A stretch of DNA of 64,000 nt from AG41 sp035943095 (GCA_035943095.1 DASZCN010000092.1:17861-81860), one strand, 5' to 3'. Shown: positions 7,640-18,274, counted from the first letter of the stretch. The notes: a model not told the origin generated them from the sequence alone. Program-made: numbers and translations.

Positions 7640-8263
7640 ATGGGTGTCGCCGGCGTGGTGCTCGCAGCGGGGGCCTCGGAGCGGATGGGTAGGTCCAAGG
7701 CGCTGCTGGACTTCCGGGGTGTGCCCTTCGTGGTTCGCATCCTCGAGGCCCTGGAGGCGCTGGACATGAAGCCCCGCCTGGTGGTGCTCGGCCCCGACGG
7801 GCCCCGGATCCGCCCCTCCTTGGCCACTCACGATTGCGTGATCATCGAGCAACCCGACGTCTCCGCAGGTGAGATCGGCTCGCTCCGCGCTGCGCTCACC
7901 GCGCTCGAGCCGGTCCGGCCTTCCGCGGTCCTGGCGTGGCCGGTCGAGCTCCCCCATGTCCGGGTCGCCACCATCGAACGCTTGCTCGAGCGGTACCGTC
8001 TGGCCCCTCCCCCGGCCCCCCCGCCGGCCGTCGTCCCATCGTTCGCGGAGCGGCGCGGCCGTCCGGTGCTCTGGGACCGGGCGCTATTCGAGGAGCTGGC
8101 AGACAGCCCCGTCGCGACACGGCATGGGGGGCGGGCCGTCCTTCTGGCCCACGAAGCGGAGCTCGCCACGGTCCCCGTGGATGACCCCGCCGTTATTGAC
8201 GATCTCAACACGCCGGAGGACTATGAACGGCTGGTGAGGGAAGTGAATAGGGACATTTACTAA
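7640..8263 (+). CDS. MobA-like nucleotidyltransferase
   Basis: 207 aa. The N-terminal signature LAAGASERMGRSKALLDF (residues 8-25) is the nucleotide-binding loop of the MobA/MocA group, which transfers NMP groups to molybdopterin and similar acceptors. The usual VDxP metal motif in the middle is VELP here. The C-terminal DDPAVIDDLNTPEDY matches the family ending. No molybdenum-enzyme gene lies nearby, so the acceptor (molybdopterin cofactor or a sugar phosphate) is unknown. It is divergent from def with 55 bp between the starts. Confidence 0.8.
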   Translation: MGVAGVVLAAGASERMGRSKALLDFRGVPFVVRILEALEALDMKPRLVVLGPDGPRIRPSLATHDCVIIEQPDVSAGEIGSLRAALTALEPVRPSAVLAWPVELPHVRVATIERLLERYRLAPPPAPPPAVVPSFAERRGRPVLWDRALFEELADSPVATRHGGRAVLLAHEAELATVPVDDPAVIDDLNTPEDYERLVREVNRDIY

Positions 8264-8289
8264 GAAGGCCACCCGCAGTTTCCCCTGCG

Positions 8290-8358
8290 TTGACAATCCC
8301 GAGTAATTCCCTTAGGATTCGCTTTCGCTATGACAACCTCATTGCAACTCACTATACA
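8290..8358 (+). promoter_or_regulatory. Tandem promoters of the suf operon
   Basis: P1 is TTGACA (8290-8295), 17 bp, TAGGAT (8313-8318). P2 is ATGACA (8330-8335), 17 bp, TATACA (8353-8358). P1 has a perfect -35 box and P2 is the closer to the sufB start. A TTG reading at 8290 would extend SufB, but that TTG is part of the -35 box, so the real start is the GTG near 8386. Confidence 0.6.
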
Positions 8359-8385
8359 CAAAGGACTTCGGGCCGAGGAGCGGCG

Positions 8386-9821
<1,436 letters not shown>

Positions 9822-9825
<4 letters not shown>

Positions 9826-10592
9826 GCAAGCAACCGATGCTGCGCGTACAGAACCTCCACGCTTCGGTCGAGGGACGCGAGATCCTCAAAGGTGTCGACT
9901 TGACGGTGAACGCCGGCGAGGTGCACGCGATCATGGGACCGAACGGATCGGGGAAGAGCACGCTCGCCCAAGTCTTGGCGGGTCACCCGGCCTACGTGGT
10001 CACCGCCGGCCAGGTGCTGTACGAGGGGAAGGATCTCCTCGCCATGGCACCCGAAGAGCGGGCCCGCGAGGGAGTGTTTCTCGCGTTTCAATATCCGGTC
10101 TCCATTCGGGGGATCACGAACGCGTATTTCCTGCGCTCCGCGGTGAACGCGTTGCGCAAGCACCGCGGTGAGGAAGAGCTCGGGCCGGTCGAGTTCATGG
10201 ACGCGCTCGAGGAGAAGCTGAAGGTGATCGGCTGGGACTCGAGCTATTTGACCCGGCCGGTGAACGAGGGTTTCTCGGGCGGGGAGAAGAAGCGTAACGA
10301 GATCCTGCAACTCGCCGTGCTCGATCCGAAGCTCGCGATCCTGGACGAGACGGACTCCGGGCTCGACATCGACGCCGTGAAGACCGTGGCGCAGACGGTG
10401 GACAAGTTGCGGCGGCCCGACAACGCAACTGTTCTCGTCACGCACTACTACCGGATCCTCACGCACATCGAGCCCGACGTGGTGCACGTCCTGGCCGGCG
10501 GTCGAATCGTCAAGTCCGGTGGCAAGGAGCTGGCACTCGAGCTCGAGGAGAGGGGTTACGACTGGCTGCGCGAAGAGGCGACCGTGGCATGA
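9822..10592 (+). CDS. sufC: Fe-S cluster assembly ATPase SufC
   Basis: 256 aa ABC-type ATPase that drives the SufBCD scaffold in the cytoplasm. Walker A GPNGSGKST, Q-loop in AFQYPVSI, signature FSGGEKKRNE and Walker B LAILDETDSGLD are all present; the EKKRNE signature is typical of SufC. The best start is the TTG at 9822, overlapping the sufB stop (TTGA) with GGGAG 6 nt upstream; ATG at 9837 is the alternative and has no clear ribosome-binding site. Confidence 0.96.
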
Positions 10593-11908
10593 CGGCGATC
10601 GCCGACCGCTACCTGGCGGAGTTCAAAGCGTTCTCGGGTAACGGGGCCGGGTCTGCGCCTGCGTGGCTGAAGGAGATCCGACAGAACGCGATCGCGCGGT
10701 TCGTCGAGCTGGGCTTCCCGACCACCAAGCAAGAAGAGTGGCGCTTCACGAGCGTCGCGCCGATCGCGGAAACGCCGTTCGCGCTCGCACACGGTTCCCA
10801 CACCGCGCTCCCGGCGCCCGCGGACGTCGACCGGCTCTCGCTCGGCGTCGGTCCTCGCGTCGTGCTCGTGGACGGCCGCTACCAGGCGCAGTTGTCCACG
10901 GTGACGAGCTTGCCGCCGGGGGCTCGTGCCGGCAGTCTCGCCGCTGCCCTCGGTGGAGGCCCGGGCGCCGACCTCGTGCGAGAGCACCTGGCACGTCACG
11001 CGCGCTGGCAGGAGAGCACGTTCACGGCGCTCAATACGGCGTTCGTCGCAGACGGGGCGCTCGTCCATGTCGCCGCCGGCGTGTCGCTCGATCGGCCGAT
11101 CGAGGTCGTCCATCTCTCCACCGGCCGGGCGGCCACTGATGGGCCCCTCGTCTCCCATCCCCGTACGCTGATCGTGCTGGACGCCGGCGCGCGCGCGACG
11201 ATCGTCGAGAGCTACGCCGCCCTCTCTGGCGGTGTCTACTGGACGAACGCGGTTACCGAAGCCGTGGTGGGACGCGACGCGCGTCTCGAGCTATTCCGCG
11301 TACAGCGGGAGGGGTCGAAGGGCATCCAGATCGCAACGACACATTCGCGACAGGAACGCGACAGTTATCTGGCACTCCACCTCGTCACGCTGGGCGCGGC
11401 GCTTGCCCGGCACGATGTCAGCACCGTGCTCGACGGGCCCGGCGCCGAGTTGATCCTCAACGGCTTGTACCTCCTGAGCGGCGCGCAGCACGCGGATCAC
11501 CACACCGTGATCGACCACGCGCAGCCGCAGTGCGCGAGCCACGAGTTCTTCAACGGCGTCCTGGCCGAGCGGGCGCACGGCATCTTCAACGGGCGCATCA
11601 TCGTGCGTCCCGGCGCCCAGCGCACCGACTCGAAGCAGACCAACAACAACCTCCTGCTCTCGACCGAAGCCCGCGCCGACAGCCAGCCGCAGCTCGAGAT
11701 CTACGCCGATGACGTGAAGTGCACGCACGGGTCGACGGTGGGCCCGATCGACGAGACGCAGCTCTACTACCTGCGGAGCCGTGGGCTGTCGCTCGAGGCC
11801 GCCCGGGGCGTCCTCACGTACGGCTTCGGGGCGGAGATCCTCGGTCGCATGCGGCACCCCGACGTACGCGCCCGCCTCGATCGGCTGGTGCGGGAGCGGC
11901 TCGGCTGA
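10589..11908 (+). CDS. sufD: Fe-S cluster assembly protein SufD
   Basis: 439 aa SufB paralogue that completes the SufBC2D complex. The conserved C-terminal half is clear: DHHTVIDHAQPQCASHEFFNGVL, given here in parts as DHHTVIDHAQPQC and SHEFFNGVL, followed by GRIIVRPGAQRTDSKQTN and the terminal VGPIDETQLYYLRSRG. The start ATG overlaps the sufC stop (ATGA). The N-terminal third is variable, as usual in SufD. Confidence 0.95.
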   Translation: MTAIADRYLAEFKAFSGNGAGSAPAWLKEIRQNAIARFVELGFPTTKQEEWRFTSVAPIAETPFALAHGSHTALPAPADVDRLSLGVGPRVVLVDGRYQAQLSTVTSLPPGARAGSLAAALGGGPGADLVREHLARHARWQESTFTALNTAFVADGALVHVAAGVSLDRPIEVVHLSTGRAATDGPLVSHPRTLIVLDAGARATIVESYAALSGGVYWTNAVTEAVVGRDARLELFRVQREGSKGIQIATTHSRQERDSYLALHLVTLGAALARHDVSTVLDGPGAELILNGLYLLSGAQHADHHTVIDHAQPQCASHEFFNGVLAERAHGIFNGRIIVRPGAQRTDSKQTNNNLLLSTEARADSQPQLEIYADDVKCTHGSTVGPIDETQLYYLRSRGLSLEAARGVLTYGFGAEILGRMRHPDVRARLDRLVRERLG

Positions 11909-13143
11909 TGCTCGACGTCGCCCGCATCCGCGGCGATTTCCCGCTCTTGGCACAGCGCGAGAACGGCCACCGGCTCGTCTACCTCGACAACGCGGCGACC
12001 ACCCAGAAACCGCAGGCGGTGCTCGACGCCATCGTCGACTACTACCGGACCACCAACGCCAATGTGCATCGCGGCGCGTATGACCTCGCCATCCGCGCCA
12101 CCGAGGCGTACGAGGCGGCGCGGGAGCGGGTAGCGGCATTCGTCAACGCCTGGGCGTCCGAGGGCGTGGTGTTCACCCGGGGGACGACTGAGGCGATCAA
12201 CCTGGTCGCCGGCTCCTACGGACGCGCGACACTCGAGGCCGGGGACTCGGTCGTCGTCACCGGCATGGACCATCACTCGAACCTCGTGCCGTGGCAGATC
12301 CTGTGTCAGGAAAAGGGCGCCACCCTGCGCATGGTCGAGATCACGGAGGACGGACGGATCGATCTCTCGGACTTCGGTCGCGCGCTCGAGCGCCGGCCCA
12401 AGATCGTCGCGTTCCCGTATGTGTCCAACGCCCTCGGTACCGTGAATCCGGCGGCGCAGCTCGCGAAGCTCGCACACGCGGTTGGCGCGGTCGTCGTGGT
12501 GGATGGCGCGCAGTCCACTCCGCATGTGAAGGTCGACCTGCAGGCGCTCGATTGCGACTTCTATGCCCTGTCAGGGCATAAGATGCTCGGGCCCATGGGC
12601 TCGGGGGCGCTCGTCGCCAAGCCGGATCTGCTCGACCGGATGCCACCCTATCACGGCGGCGGTGAGATGATCTCGCGCGTGTGGGACGACCACTCCACGT
12701 ACAACAAGATTCCGCACAAGTTCGAAGCCGGGACGCCGAACGTGGAAGGGGCGGTCGGGCTCGCCGCGGCGATCACCTACCTCGAAGCGATTGGCGTCGA
12801 TCGCATCGCGGAGCACGAGCAGGCGCTCGCGGCGATGGCGATCGAGAAGCTCACCCAGATCGAGGGCGTGACGGTGTACGGGCCTCGCGCGGGAGGCCAC
12901 CGCGCCGGCGTCGTCTCGTTCACGTATGGTGACATTCACCCCCACGACATCGCCACCATTCTCGACCAGGACGGCATCTGCATTCGCGCCGGCCACCACT
13001 GCACGCAGCCCCTGATGCGACGGCTGAACGTGACGGCGACGGCCCGGGCGTCCTTCTATCTGTACAACGGGCCGGACGACGTGGACGCCCTCGCCGGCGC
13101 GCTGGTCAAGGCGGGAGCCCTCTTTGGATACGTCCCGGCCTGA
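11908..13143 (+). CDS. sufS: Cysteine desulfurase SufS
   Basis: 411 aa class V PLP enzyme that takes sulfur from cysteine as a persulfide for cluster assembly. The start ATG shares one base with the sufD stop (TGATG). LDNAATTQKP opens the PLP fold, the PLP lysine is K225 in SGHKMLGPMGSG, and the sulfur-accepting cysteine is C365 in RAGHHCTQPLM. This arrangement marks the group II (SufS) type, which works with the SufU encoded immediately downstream. Confidence 0.97.
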   Translation: MLDVARIRGDFPLLAQRENGHRLVYLDNAATTQKPQAVLDAIVDYYRTTNANVHRGAYDLAIRATEAYEAARERVAAFVNAWASEGVVFTRGTTEAINLVAGSYGRATLEAGDSVVVTGMDHHSNLVPWQILCQEKGATLRMVEITEDGRIDLSDFGRALERRPKIVAFPYVSNALGTVNPAAQLAKLAHAVGAVVVVDGAQSTPHVKVDLQALDCDFYALSGHKMLGPMGSGALVAKPDLLDRMPPYHGGGEMISRVWDDHSTYNKIPHKFEAGTPNVEGAVGLAAAITYLEAIGVDRIAEHEQALAAMAIEKLTQIEGVTVYGPRAGGHRAGVVSFTYGDIHPHDIATILDQDGICIRAGHHCTQPLMRRLNVTATARASFYLYNGPDDVDALAGALVKAGALFGYVPA

Positions 13144-13576
13144 GCCGCAGCTCAGCGCCCTCTACCAGGAGCTGATCCTCGATCACTACCGGCGGCCCCG
13201 GAACAAGGGGACGCTCGAGGATGCGACGCACACGGTCTCGCTGAACAATCCGCTCTGTGGGGACGAAATCGACCTGCAGCTGCGCGTCGACCGCGACATG
13301 ATAAAGGAAGCGCGCTTCGTCGGGCGAGGCTGTTCCATCAGCCAGGCATCGGCGTCGATGATGACGCAGCTCCTCAAGGATCGCACCGTTCCCGAGGCGA
13401 TCGCGCTCGCCGAGCGCATGAGCGCCATGATGCAAGGCGACGATGGCGCCGCGCGGGACAAGGCGCTCGGCGATCTGCGCGCGCTCGCTGGCGTCTCCAA
13501 GTTCCCCGTGCGCATCAAATGCGCCCTCCTGCCCTGGAATGCCCTGACGGACGCAATGAAGGCCGGACGCGGCTAG
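13124..13576 (+). CDS. sufU: SufU-type Fe-S assembly protein
   Basis: 150 aa. Zinc-dependent sulfur-transfer partner of SufS (IscU-like fold). The start is TTG at 13124, with GGGAG 6 nt upstream, overlapping sufS by 20 nt. The three conserved cysteines and aspartate are present: C45 and D47 in NPLCGDEI, C70 in GRGCSISQA and C133 in RIKCALLPW. The insertion between the second and third cysteines is typical of SufU rather than IscU. Confidence 0.95.
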   Translation: MDTSRPEPQLSALYQELILDHYRRPRNKGTLEDATHTVSLNNPLCGDEIDLQLRVDRDMIKEARFVGRGCSISQASASMMTQLLKDRTVPEAIALAERMSAMMQGDDGAARDKALGDLRALAGVSKFPVRIKCALLPWNALTDAMKAGRG

Positions 13577-13591
13577 ATTAGCCTCGTCCTC

Positions 13592-14551
13592 ATGACCTCC
13601 CCTGCCCCTCTTCTGACCCTCGACCGGGTCAGCAAGCGTTTCGCCGGCCATACCGCCGTCCACGAGCTCTCGTTGTCCGTTCCGGGAGGCGTCGTGTACG
13701 GCCTGCTCGGTCCCAACGGCGCTGGCAAGACGACCACCATCCGCATGATCATGGACATCCTCCAGCCGGACGCCGGTGTGGTGCGCTTGTTCAGCCAGCC
13801 ATCCGGCGGCCGCACGCACTCCGAGCGGATTGGCTACCTGCCGGAGGAGCGAGGCCTGTACCGCAAGATGCGTGTCCGGGACGTGCTCGTGTTCTTGGCG
13901 GAACTGAAGGGGATGGACCGGCGCCTGGCGCGAGATCGCGCCGGCGAATGGCTCGAGCGGCTCGGTCTCACCGAGTGGGCGATCCGGCGGATCGACGAGT
14001 TGTCCAAGGGTATGCAACAGAAGGTGCAGTTCATCTCCACGGTCCTGCACGACCCGGACTTGGTCATTCTCGACGAGCCGTTCTCCGGGCTCGATCCGGT
14101 CAACACCCAGACGATGAAGGACATCGTGCTCGACCTCCACCGCCGCGGCAAGACGATCCTGTTCTCGACCCACATCATGGAGCAAGCCGAGAAGCTGTGC
14201 GATCAGCTCTGCATCATCGCGCGCGGGCGCAAGCTCGTGGACGGTACGCTGAGCGACATCAAGCGGACACATGGTGGACACCACCTGGTGGTCGGGTTCG
14301 ATAGCAACACCGGGGGTGCCGCCCAAGTCTTTGCCGATAAGGCCCTTGTGAGCAAGGTCGACAACTACGGTCAGTACGCGGAGCTCGAGCTCGCGGCCGG
14401 TGCCGACGCGCAGCAGATCCTCACGGCCTTGGTGGTATCGGGCGCCCGCCTCTCGCGCTTCGAGCTTCAAGAAGCGTCCCTCCACAAGATTTTCATCGAC
14501 TTGGTCGGTCCCGATGCCACGCGGACGGAGGTGGCGCCGGTCCATGCATAA
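13592..14551 (+). CDS. ABC-2 type transporter ATP-binding protein
   Basis: 319 aa. Walker A GPNGAGKTTT (about residues 39-48), signature LSKGMQQKVQ, Walker B LVILDEPFSGLDP and H-switch STHIMEQAEKLCD. The C-terminal extension of about 90 residues after the ATPase core is typical of NatA/DUF4162 exporters. It overlaps its permease by 8 nt. A TAGATT hexamer lies 12 nt before the ATG, so it may have its own promoter despite starting only 15 nt after sufU. The substrate is unknown; Na+ efflux or a drug are known for relatives. Confidence 0.9.
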   Translation: MTSPAPLLTLDRVSKRFAGHTAVHELSLSVPGGVVYGLLGPNGAGKTTTIRMIMDILQPDAGVVRLFSQPSGGRTHSERIGYLPEERGLYRKMRVRDVLVFLAELKGMDRRLARDRAGEWLERLGLTEWAIRRIDELSKGMQQKVQFISTVLHDPDLVILDEPFSGLDPVNTQTMKDIVLDLHRRGKTILFSTHIMEQAEKLCDQLCIIARGRKLVDGTLSDIKRTHGGHHLVVGFDSNTGGAAQVFADKALVSKVDNYGQYAELELAAGADAQQILTALVVSGARLSRFELQEASLHKIFIDLVGPDATRTEVAPVHA

Positions 14552-15800
14552 GGTCTGGGTGGTGGTGCGCCGCGAATTCGTCGAGCGCGTGCGCAGCCGC
14601 TGGTTCTGGCTCATGGCCCTCGTCGGCCCGCTGTTCTTCGGGGCGGTGTTCATACTGCCCACCGTGCTCGCGGGGGGAGGGGGGGTGAAGGACATCGTGG
14701 TCGTGGACGCCACGGCGGGTCCTCTGGGCCGGCGAATCACCGATTCCCTTAATGCGGGCCGTGTCTTCGCGGCGGTGCGCGTCCCCGTCGGCGGCCGGGT
14801 CCTCGATTCGCTCACCAGCGAGGTCGAGCGAAAGCATTTGAGCGGGTTCCTTATTGTCACGGACGCCGCGGTGGACTCGGGGAGGGCTGAATACCGAGGG
14901 TCGAATGTCTCGGGGTTCGCCACCGTCCGAACGCTCGAGCGGGTGGTCGGGGAAGCGGTGACTGCGGCACGGCTCGAGCGCGCGGGTGTGGATCCCAGAG
15001 TCGTGGCGGCGGCGCGCATCCCCATCCGTCTCGCGACTCAGAGGATCGCCGGCGGCACCGCCAAGGGCGAGACCGCCGGCCAATCGTTCTCGCTCGCCTA
15101 TTTCATGGGGATCATTCTCTACACCGCGATCCTCTTGTACGGCATCAACGTGATGAGCTCGGTGCTGGAAGAGAAGACGACGCGGATCGTGGAAGTGTTG
15201 GTCTCATCGCTGCGCCCGTTCCAGCTCATGATGGGGAAGGTTCTGGGCGTCGGCGCCGTGTCGATCCTCCAGTTTCTCATTTGGGGCATAGGCGCCCGGC
15301 TGCTGCTCGCGCGCCGGGCGAGCCCTCTCGCGGCGAGCGACGCGATGAGTGCGGACGAAGTGTTCCAGGTACCGCACGTGAGCGGCGCGACACTGGCGAT
15401 CTTCATGGCGTACTTCCTCGGTGGGTTTTTCCTCTACTCCGCCATGTTCGCCGCCGTGGGCGCCATGTCGTCAACCGAGCAGGAGGCGCGACAGGCACAA
15501 CAGCCGGTCGCGTGGCTGCTCGTCCTGTCGTTCGTCAGCATGTTCGCGATGCTGAACGATCCAAACTCAACGCTGGCGGTGACGCTGTCGCTCGTGCCGC
15601 TGAGCTCGCCGATCGCGATGCCGGTGCGATGGGCGGCGGGGAGTATACCGGGATACGAGATCGCCCTGTCGCTCGTCATCCTGGCTGTGTCGATCGTGGG
15701 AGTCACGTGGATGGCGGCGAGGATATACCGCGTCGGGATCCTGATGACGGGCAAGCGGCCCAACATCAAGGAACTGGTCCGTTGGATACGTACGGCTTAG
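14544..15800 (+). CDS. ABC-2 type transporter permease (NatB-like)
   Basis: 418 aa. It begins MHKVWVVVRREFVERVRSR, followed by a first membrane helix (about residues 23-44), a periplasmic domain of about 150 residues, then about five helices in the C-terminal half including the conserved EEKTTRIVEVLVSSLRPFQLM. This is the NatB/COG1668 architecture. The start ATG at 14544 overlaps the ATPase stop, so the two proteins are made together and form the transporter. The gene ends 10 nt before the left inverted repeat of the next element. Confidence 0.88.
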   Translation: MHKVWVVVRREFVERVRSRWFWLMALVGPLFFGAVFILPTVLAGGGGVKDIVVVDATAGPLGRRITDSLNAGRVFAAVRVPVGGRVLDSLTSEVERKHLSGFLIVTDAAVDSGRAEYRGSNVSGFATVRTLERVVGEAVTAARLERAGVDPRVVAAARIPIRLATQRIAGGTAKGETAGQSFSLAYFMGIILYTAILLYGINVMSSVLEEKTTRIVEVLVSSLRPFQLMMGKVLGVGAVSILQFLIWGIGARLLLARRASPLAASDAMSADEVFQVPHVSGATLAIFMAYFLGGFFLYSAMFAAVGAMSSTEQEARQAQQPVAWLLVLSFVSMFAMLNDPNSTLAVTLSLVPLSSPIAMPVRWAAGSIPGYEIALSLVILAVSIVGVTWMAARIYRVGILMTGKRPNIKELVRWIRTA

Positions 15801-15810
15801 GGTGAGGGCA

Positions 15811-15848
15811 GGCAAAGGCTAGACGCACAGACGCGCAGCGGAAAACAG
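15811..15848 (+). repeat. Left 38-bp inverted repeat flanking the four-helix-bundle gene
   Basis: This arm matches the reverse complement of 16300-16337 at 34 of 38 positions; the longest identical block is GCTAGACGCACAG. It also contains a short direct repeat, AGACGCAC then AGACGCGC. Together the arms bound a 527-bp unit. Confidence 0.9.
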
Positions 15849-15921
15849 GATTGCGTGAACAGGACACCCACCGCGTAAGAATGGTTGGTTCCCCCGTCGA
15901 CCGGCGGGTTACCCTAATGCC

Positions 15922-16299
15922 GTGCCGATGCACCACACCCTCAAAGCCTGGCAGCACGCACAGCGACTGGCCGTCGAATGCGCCAGAGCCGCGAACAGGT
16001 TCCCGGACTTTGAGCAGTCCGCCCTCGCGGATCAGCTGCGACGGGCCTGCTACAGCATTCCTCTAAACATCGCAGAGGGGACGACCCGAAAGGGGACACG
16101 CGACTACCGGAAGTTTCTCGATACCGCTTGGGGCTCACTCGCTGAGGTCCAGTCGGCACTGGCCATCGCGCGGGATGTTGGTTATCTGCAGCCGTCCGAG
16201 TTTGGGCGTCTCGAAGCCTTGGCAACGGAGACGAGCAAGACGTTGTTCGGCCTACTTCGGAAAATCAGCCAGGTGTCGGATCGGCCCAAACCCCGCTGA
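15922..16299 (+). CDS. Four-helix bundle protein (23S rRNA intervening-sequence protein family)
   Basis: 125 aa; GTG at 15922 or ATG at 15928. The family signature is clear: ALADQLRRACYSIPLNIAEG, FLDTAWGSLAEVQSALA and ARDVGYL, in the order of the TIGR02436-type four-helix proteins. Relatives are encoded in intervening sequences of 23S rRNA genes; others (Avd) serve diversity-generating retroelements. Here the gene is in no rRNA, but it sits between an ABC operon and mnmG inside 38-bp inverted repeats, and its stop codon directly abuts the right repeat. The molecular function is unknown. No reverse transcriptase or transposase is nearby. Confidence 0.9.
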   Translation: MPMHHTLKAWQHAQRLAVECARAANRFPDFEQSALADQLRRACYSIPLNIAEGTTRKGTRDYRKFLDTAWGSLAEVQSALAIARDVGYLQPSEFGRLEALATETSKTLFGLLRKISQVSDRPKPR

Positions 16300-16337
16300 C
16301 TGTTTACCGCGGCGCGCCTGTGCGTCTAGCTTTTGCC
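16300..16337 (-). repeat. Right 38-bp inverted repeat flanking the four-helix-bundle gene
   Basis: Inverted partner of 15811-15848, with four mismatches. It begins at the base after the four-helix-bundle stop codon and ends 26 bp before the mnmG ATG. In a read-through transcript the two arms could pair into a long stem enclosing the gene, as in rRNA intervening sequences. No flanking target-site duplication is visible. Confidence 0.9.
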
Positions 16338-16363
16338 CGTCCCGCACGTCTACTTTTTCCTCC

Positions 16364-18232
16364 ATGTCCTGTGATTATGACGTAGTCATCGTCGGCGCCG
16401 GCCACGCCGGCACCGAAGCCGCCGCGATGTGCGCTCGTCTCGGCGCCACGACCCTGGTGCTGACCTCCAACCTCGACACGATCGGCCAGATGTCCTGCAA
16501 TCCCGCGATCGGTGGGATCGCCAAGGGCACCGTTGTGCGCGAGATCGACGCCCTCGGCGGCATCATGGGGCGGGCGACCGACCGCGCCACGATCCAGTTC
16601 CGCATGCTCAACCGCTCCAAGGGTCCCGCGGTCTGGGCGCCGCGCGCGCAGTGCGACCGGGTGCTGTACCGCCGGGCGGTGAAAGGGCTGCTCGAGGCGT
16701 TCCCCAACGTCGAGTTGGCGCAGGGAATGGTCACGCGATTGATCGTCGAAGGGACGCGCGTCGCGGGCGTCGTCACCGGCGACGGGCGGACCTTCCGAGC
16801 GAGCGCCGTCGTCATCACGGCCGGGACGTTCCTGCGCGGGCGCATTCATCTCGGGACGGATACGCAGATCCCCGCGGGGCGTGCGGGCGAGCAGCCCGCG
16901 GTCGATATCGCGCAACACATTGATACATTTGGACTTACGACAGGACGTTTCAAGACAGGGACGCCTCCGCGCGTCGATGGACGGAGCGTGGATTGGTCGA
17001 AGCTCGAGCGCCAGGACGGCGACCCGGACGATTACCGGTTCTCGTTCTATGAGCGGATCGAGCGCCCCAGGCAGTTGCCCTGCTGGATCACGTGGGCCGG
17101 CGACGAGGTCAAGGAAATCATCCGCGCCCACCTCCAGGAGTCCGCGCTGTACGGCGGCGCGATCAGTGGGCGCGGGCCGCGGTACTGCCCTTCGGTCGAG
17201 GACAAGATCGTCAAGTTTCCCGATGCCAGACGGCATCAGGTGTTTCTCGAGCCAGAAGGGCTCGACACTTCCGAGCTCTACGTCAATGGGCTGTCCACGT
17301 CCCTGCCCGTTCCAGTCCAGCTCGAGTTCCTACGCGCGGTACCGGGCCTCGAGCGCGCCCGGATGACGCGGCCCGGATACGCCATCGAGTACGACTACTA
17401 TCCGCCCACGCAGCTGACACCGTGGCTCGAAACGAAGCCGGTCGAGCGCTTGTTCTTCGCGGGCCAGATCAACGGCACGACCGGGTACGAGGAGGCCGCG
17501 GGACAGGGGGTCATCGCGGGGATCAACGCGGTGCGCCGCATTCGGGGTGCTGAACCGGTGATCCTCGGGCGCGATGACGCGTACATCGGGGTGCTCGTGG
17601 ATGACCTGGTGACGCGGGGAGTGGACGAGCCGTATCGCCTGTTCACCTCGCGTTCGGAATTCCGGTTGCTGCTCCGGCAGGACAATGCGCTGCGGCGGCT
17701 CGCGCCGTTGGCGGAGCGGTTGGGACTGCTCACCACGCCGGAGCTGCGGCTCGTGGAGCGGCGGCTAGGGGAGGAGGAGGACCTTCTGGCGCTCGCGGGA
17801 GCGACGACGATCAGCCCCGGGGCGGCTGCATCCGTGCTCGCAGGCACTGGCACCAGTCTCCACGAACCGGAGCGTGTGGCGAGTTTGGCACGACGGCCGG
17901 GCGTGTCGCTCCGGGCGGCGCTCGAAGCCGCGGGTGTCGGGGTCACCGCGGACGACGCAGCGATCGCCAGCGCGGCGATAGAGCTCAAGTACGACGGGTA
18001 TCTCGCGCGCGAGCGGGAGGCAGCGGCGCGGCTCGCGGAGTTGGCCTCGTTCGCCCTGCCCTCAGAGCTTCCCTACGTCGAGTTCAAGAGTCTCGCGACC
18101 GAGGCGCGCCAGAAGCTCGAGCGCGTCCGTCCTACTTCCCTTGCCCAGGCCGCACGGATCCCTGGCGTGTCACCGAGCGATCTCCACAACCTCGTCGTCG
18201 AGACGATGCGTTGGCGCCGCCGGGTGGCCTGA
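16364..18232 (+). CDS. mnmG: tRNA uridine-5-carboxymethylaminomethyl(34) synthesis enzyme MnmG
   Basis: 622 aa FAD enzyme that, with MnmE, modifies the wobble uridine of tRNAs. N-terminal FAD site DVVIVGAGHAGTEAA, then SCNPAIGGIAKG, the catalytic-region TGRFKTGTPPRV, and QINGTTGYEEAAGQG. Helical C-terminal domain ends with GVSPSDLHNLVVETM. The ATG at 16364 has no Shine-Dalgarno, but TACTTT lies 7 nt upstream (leaderless candidate). The gene precedes parS-parA-parB, the classic order near many replication origins, although rsmG, often next to mnmG, is missing. Confidence 0.96.
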   Translation: MSCDYDVVIVGAGHAGTEAAAMCARLGATTLVLTSNLDTIGQMSCNPAIGGIAKGTVVREIDALGGIMGRATDRATIQFRMLNRSKGPAVWAPRAQCDRVLYRRAVKGLLEAFPNVELAQGMVTRLIVEGTRVAGVVTGDGRTFRASAVVITAGTFLRGRIHLGTDTQIPAGRAGEQPAVDIAQHIDTFGLTTGRFKTGTPPRVDGRSVDWSKLERQDGDPDDYRFSFYERIERPRQLPCWITWAGDEVKEIIRAHLQESALYGGAISGRGPRYCPSVEDKIVKFPDARRHQVFLEPEGLDTSELYVNGLSTSLPVPVQLEFLRAVPGLERARMTRPGYAIEYDYYPPTQLTPWLETKPVERLFFAGQINGTTGYEEAAGQGVIAGINAVRRIRGAEPVILGRDDAYIGVLVDDLVTRGVDEPYRLFTSRSEFRLLLRQDNALRRLAPLAERLGLLTTPELRLVERRLGEEEDLLALAGATTISPGAAASVLAGTGTSLHEPERVASLARRPGVSLRAALEAAGVGVTADDAAIASAAIELKYDGYLAREREAAARLAELASFALPSELPYVEFKSLATEARQKLERVRPTSLAQAARIPGVSPSDLHNLVVETMRWRRRVA

Positions 18233-18251
18233 TTTCTCTCCCATAAAGAGC

Positions 18252-18267
18252 TGTTTCACGTGAAACT
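18252..18267. promoter_or_regulatory. parS site 1 (ParB-binding centromere)
   Basis: TGTTTCACGTGAAACT contains the perfect 14-bp palindrome GTTTCACGTGAAAC and matches the universal bacterial parS consensus in 15 of 16 positions. It lies upstream of parA. Confidence 0.95.
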
Positions 18268-18274
18268 GTGGCCT

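Noticed and set aside
16300..16337. Right inverted repeat read as a simple terminator
   Set aside because: It has no self-complementary stem of its own and no T-tract; its partner is the distant left arm, so it is annotated as a repeat.
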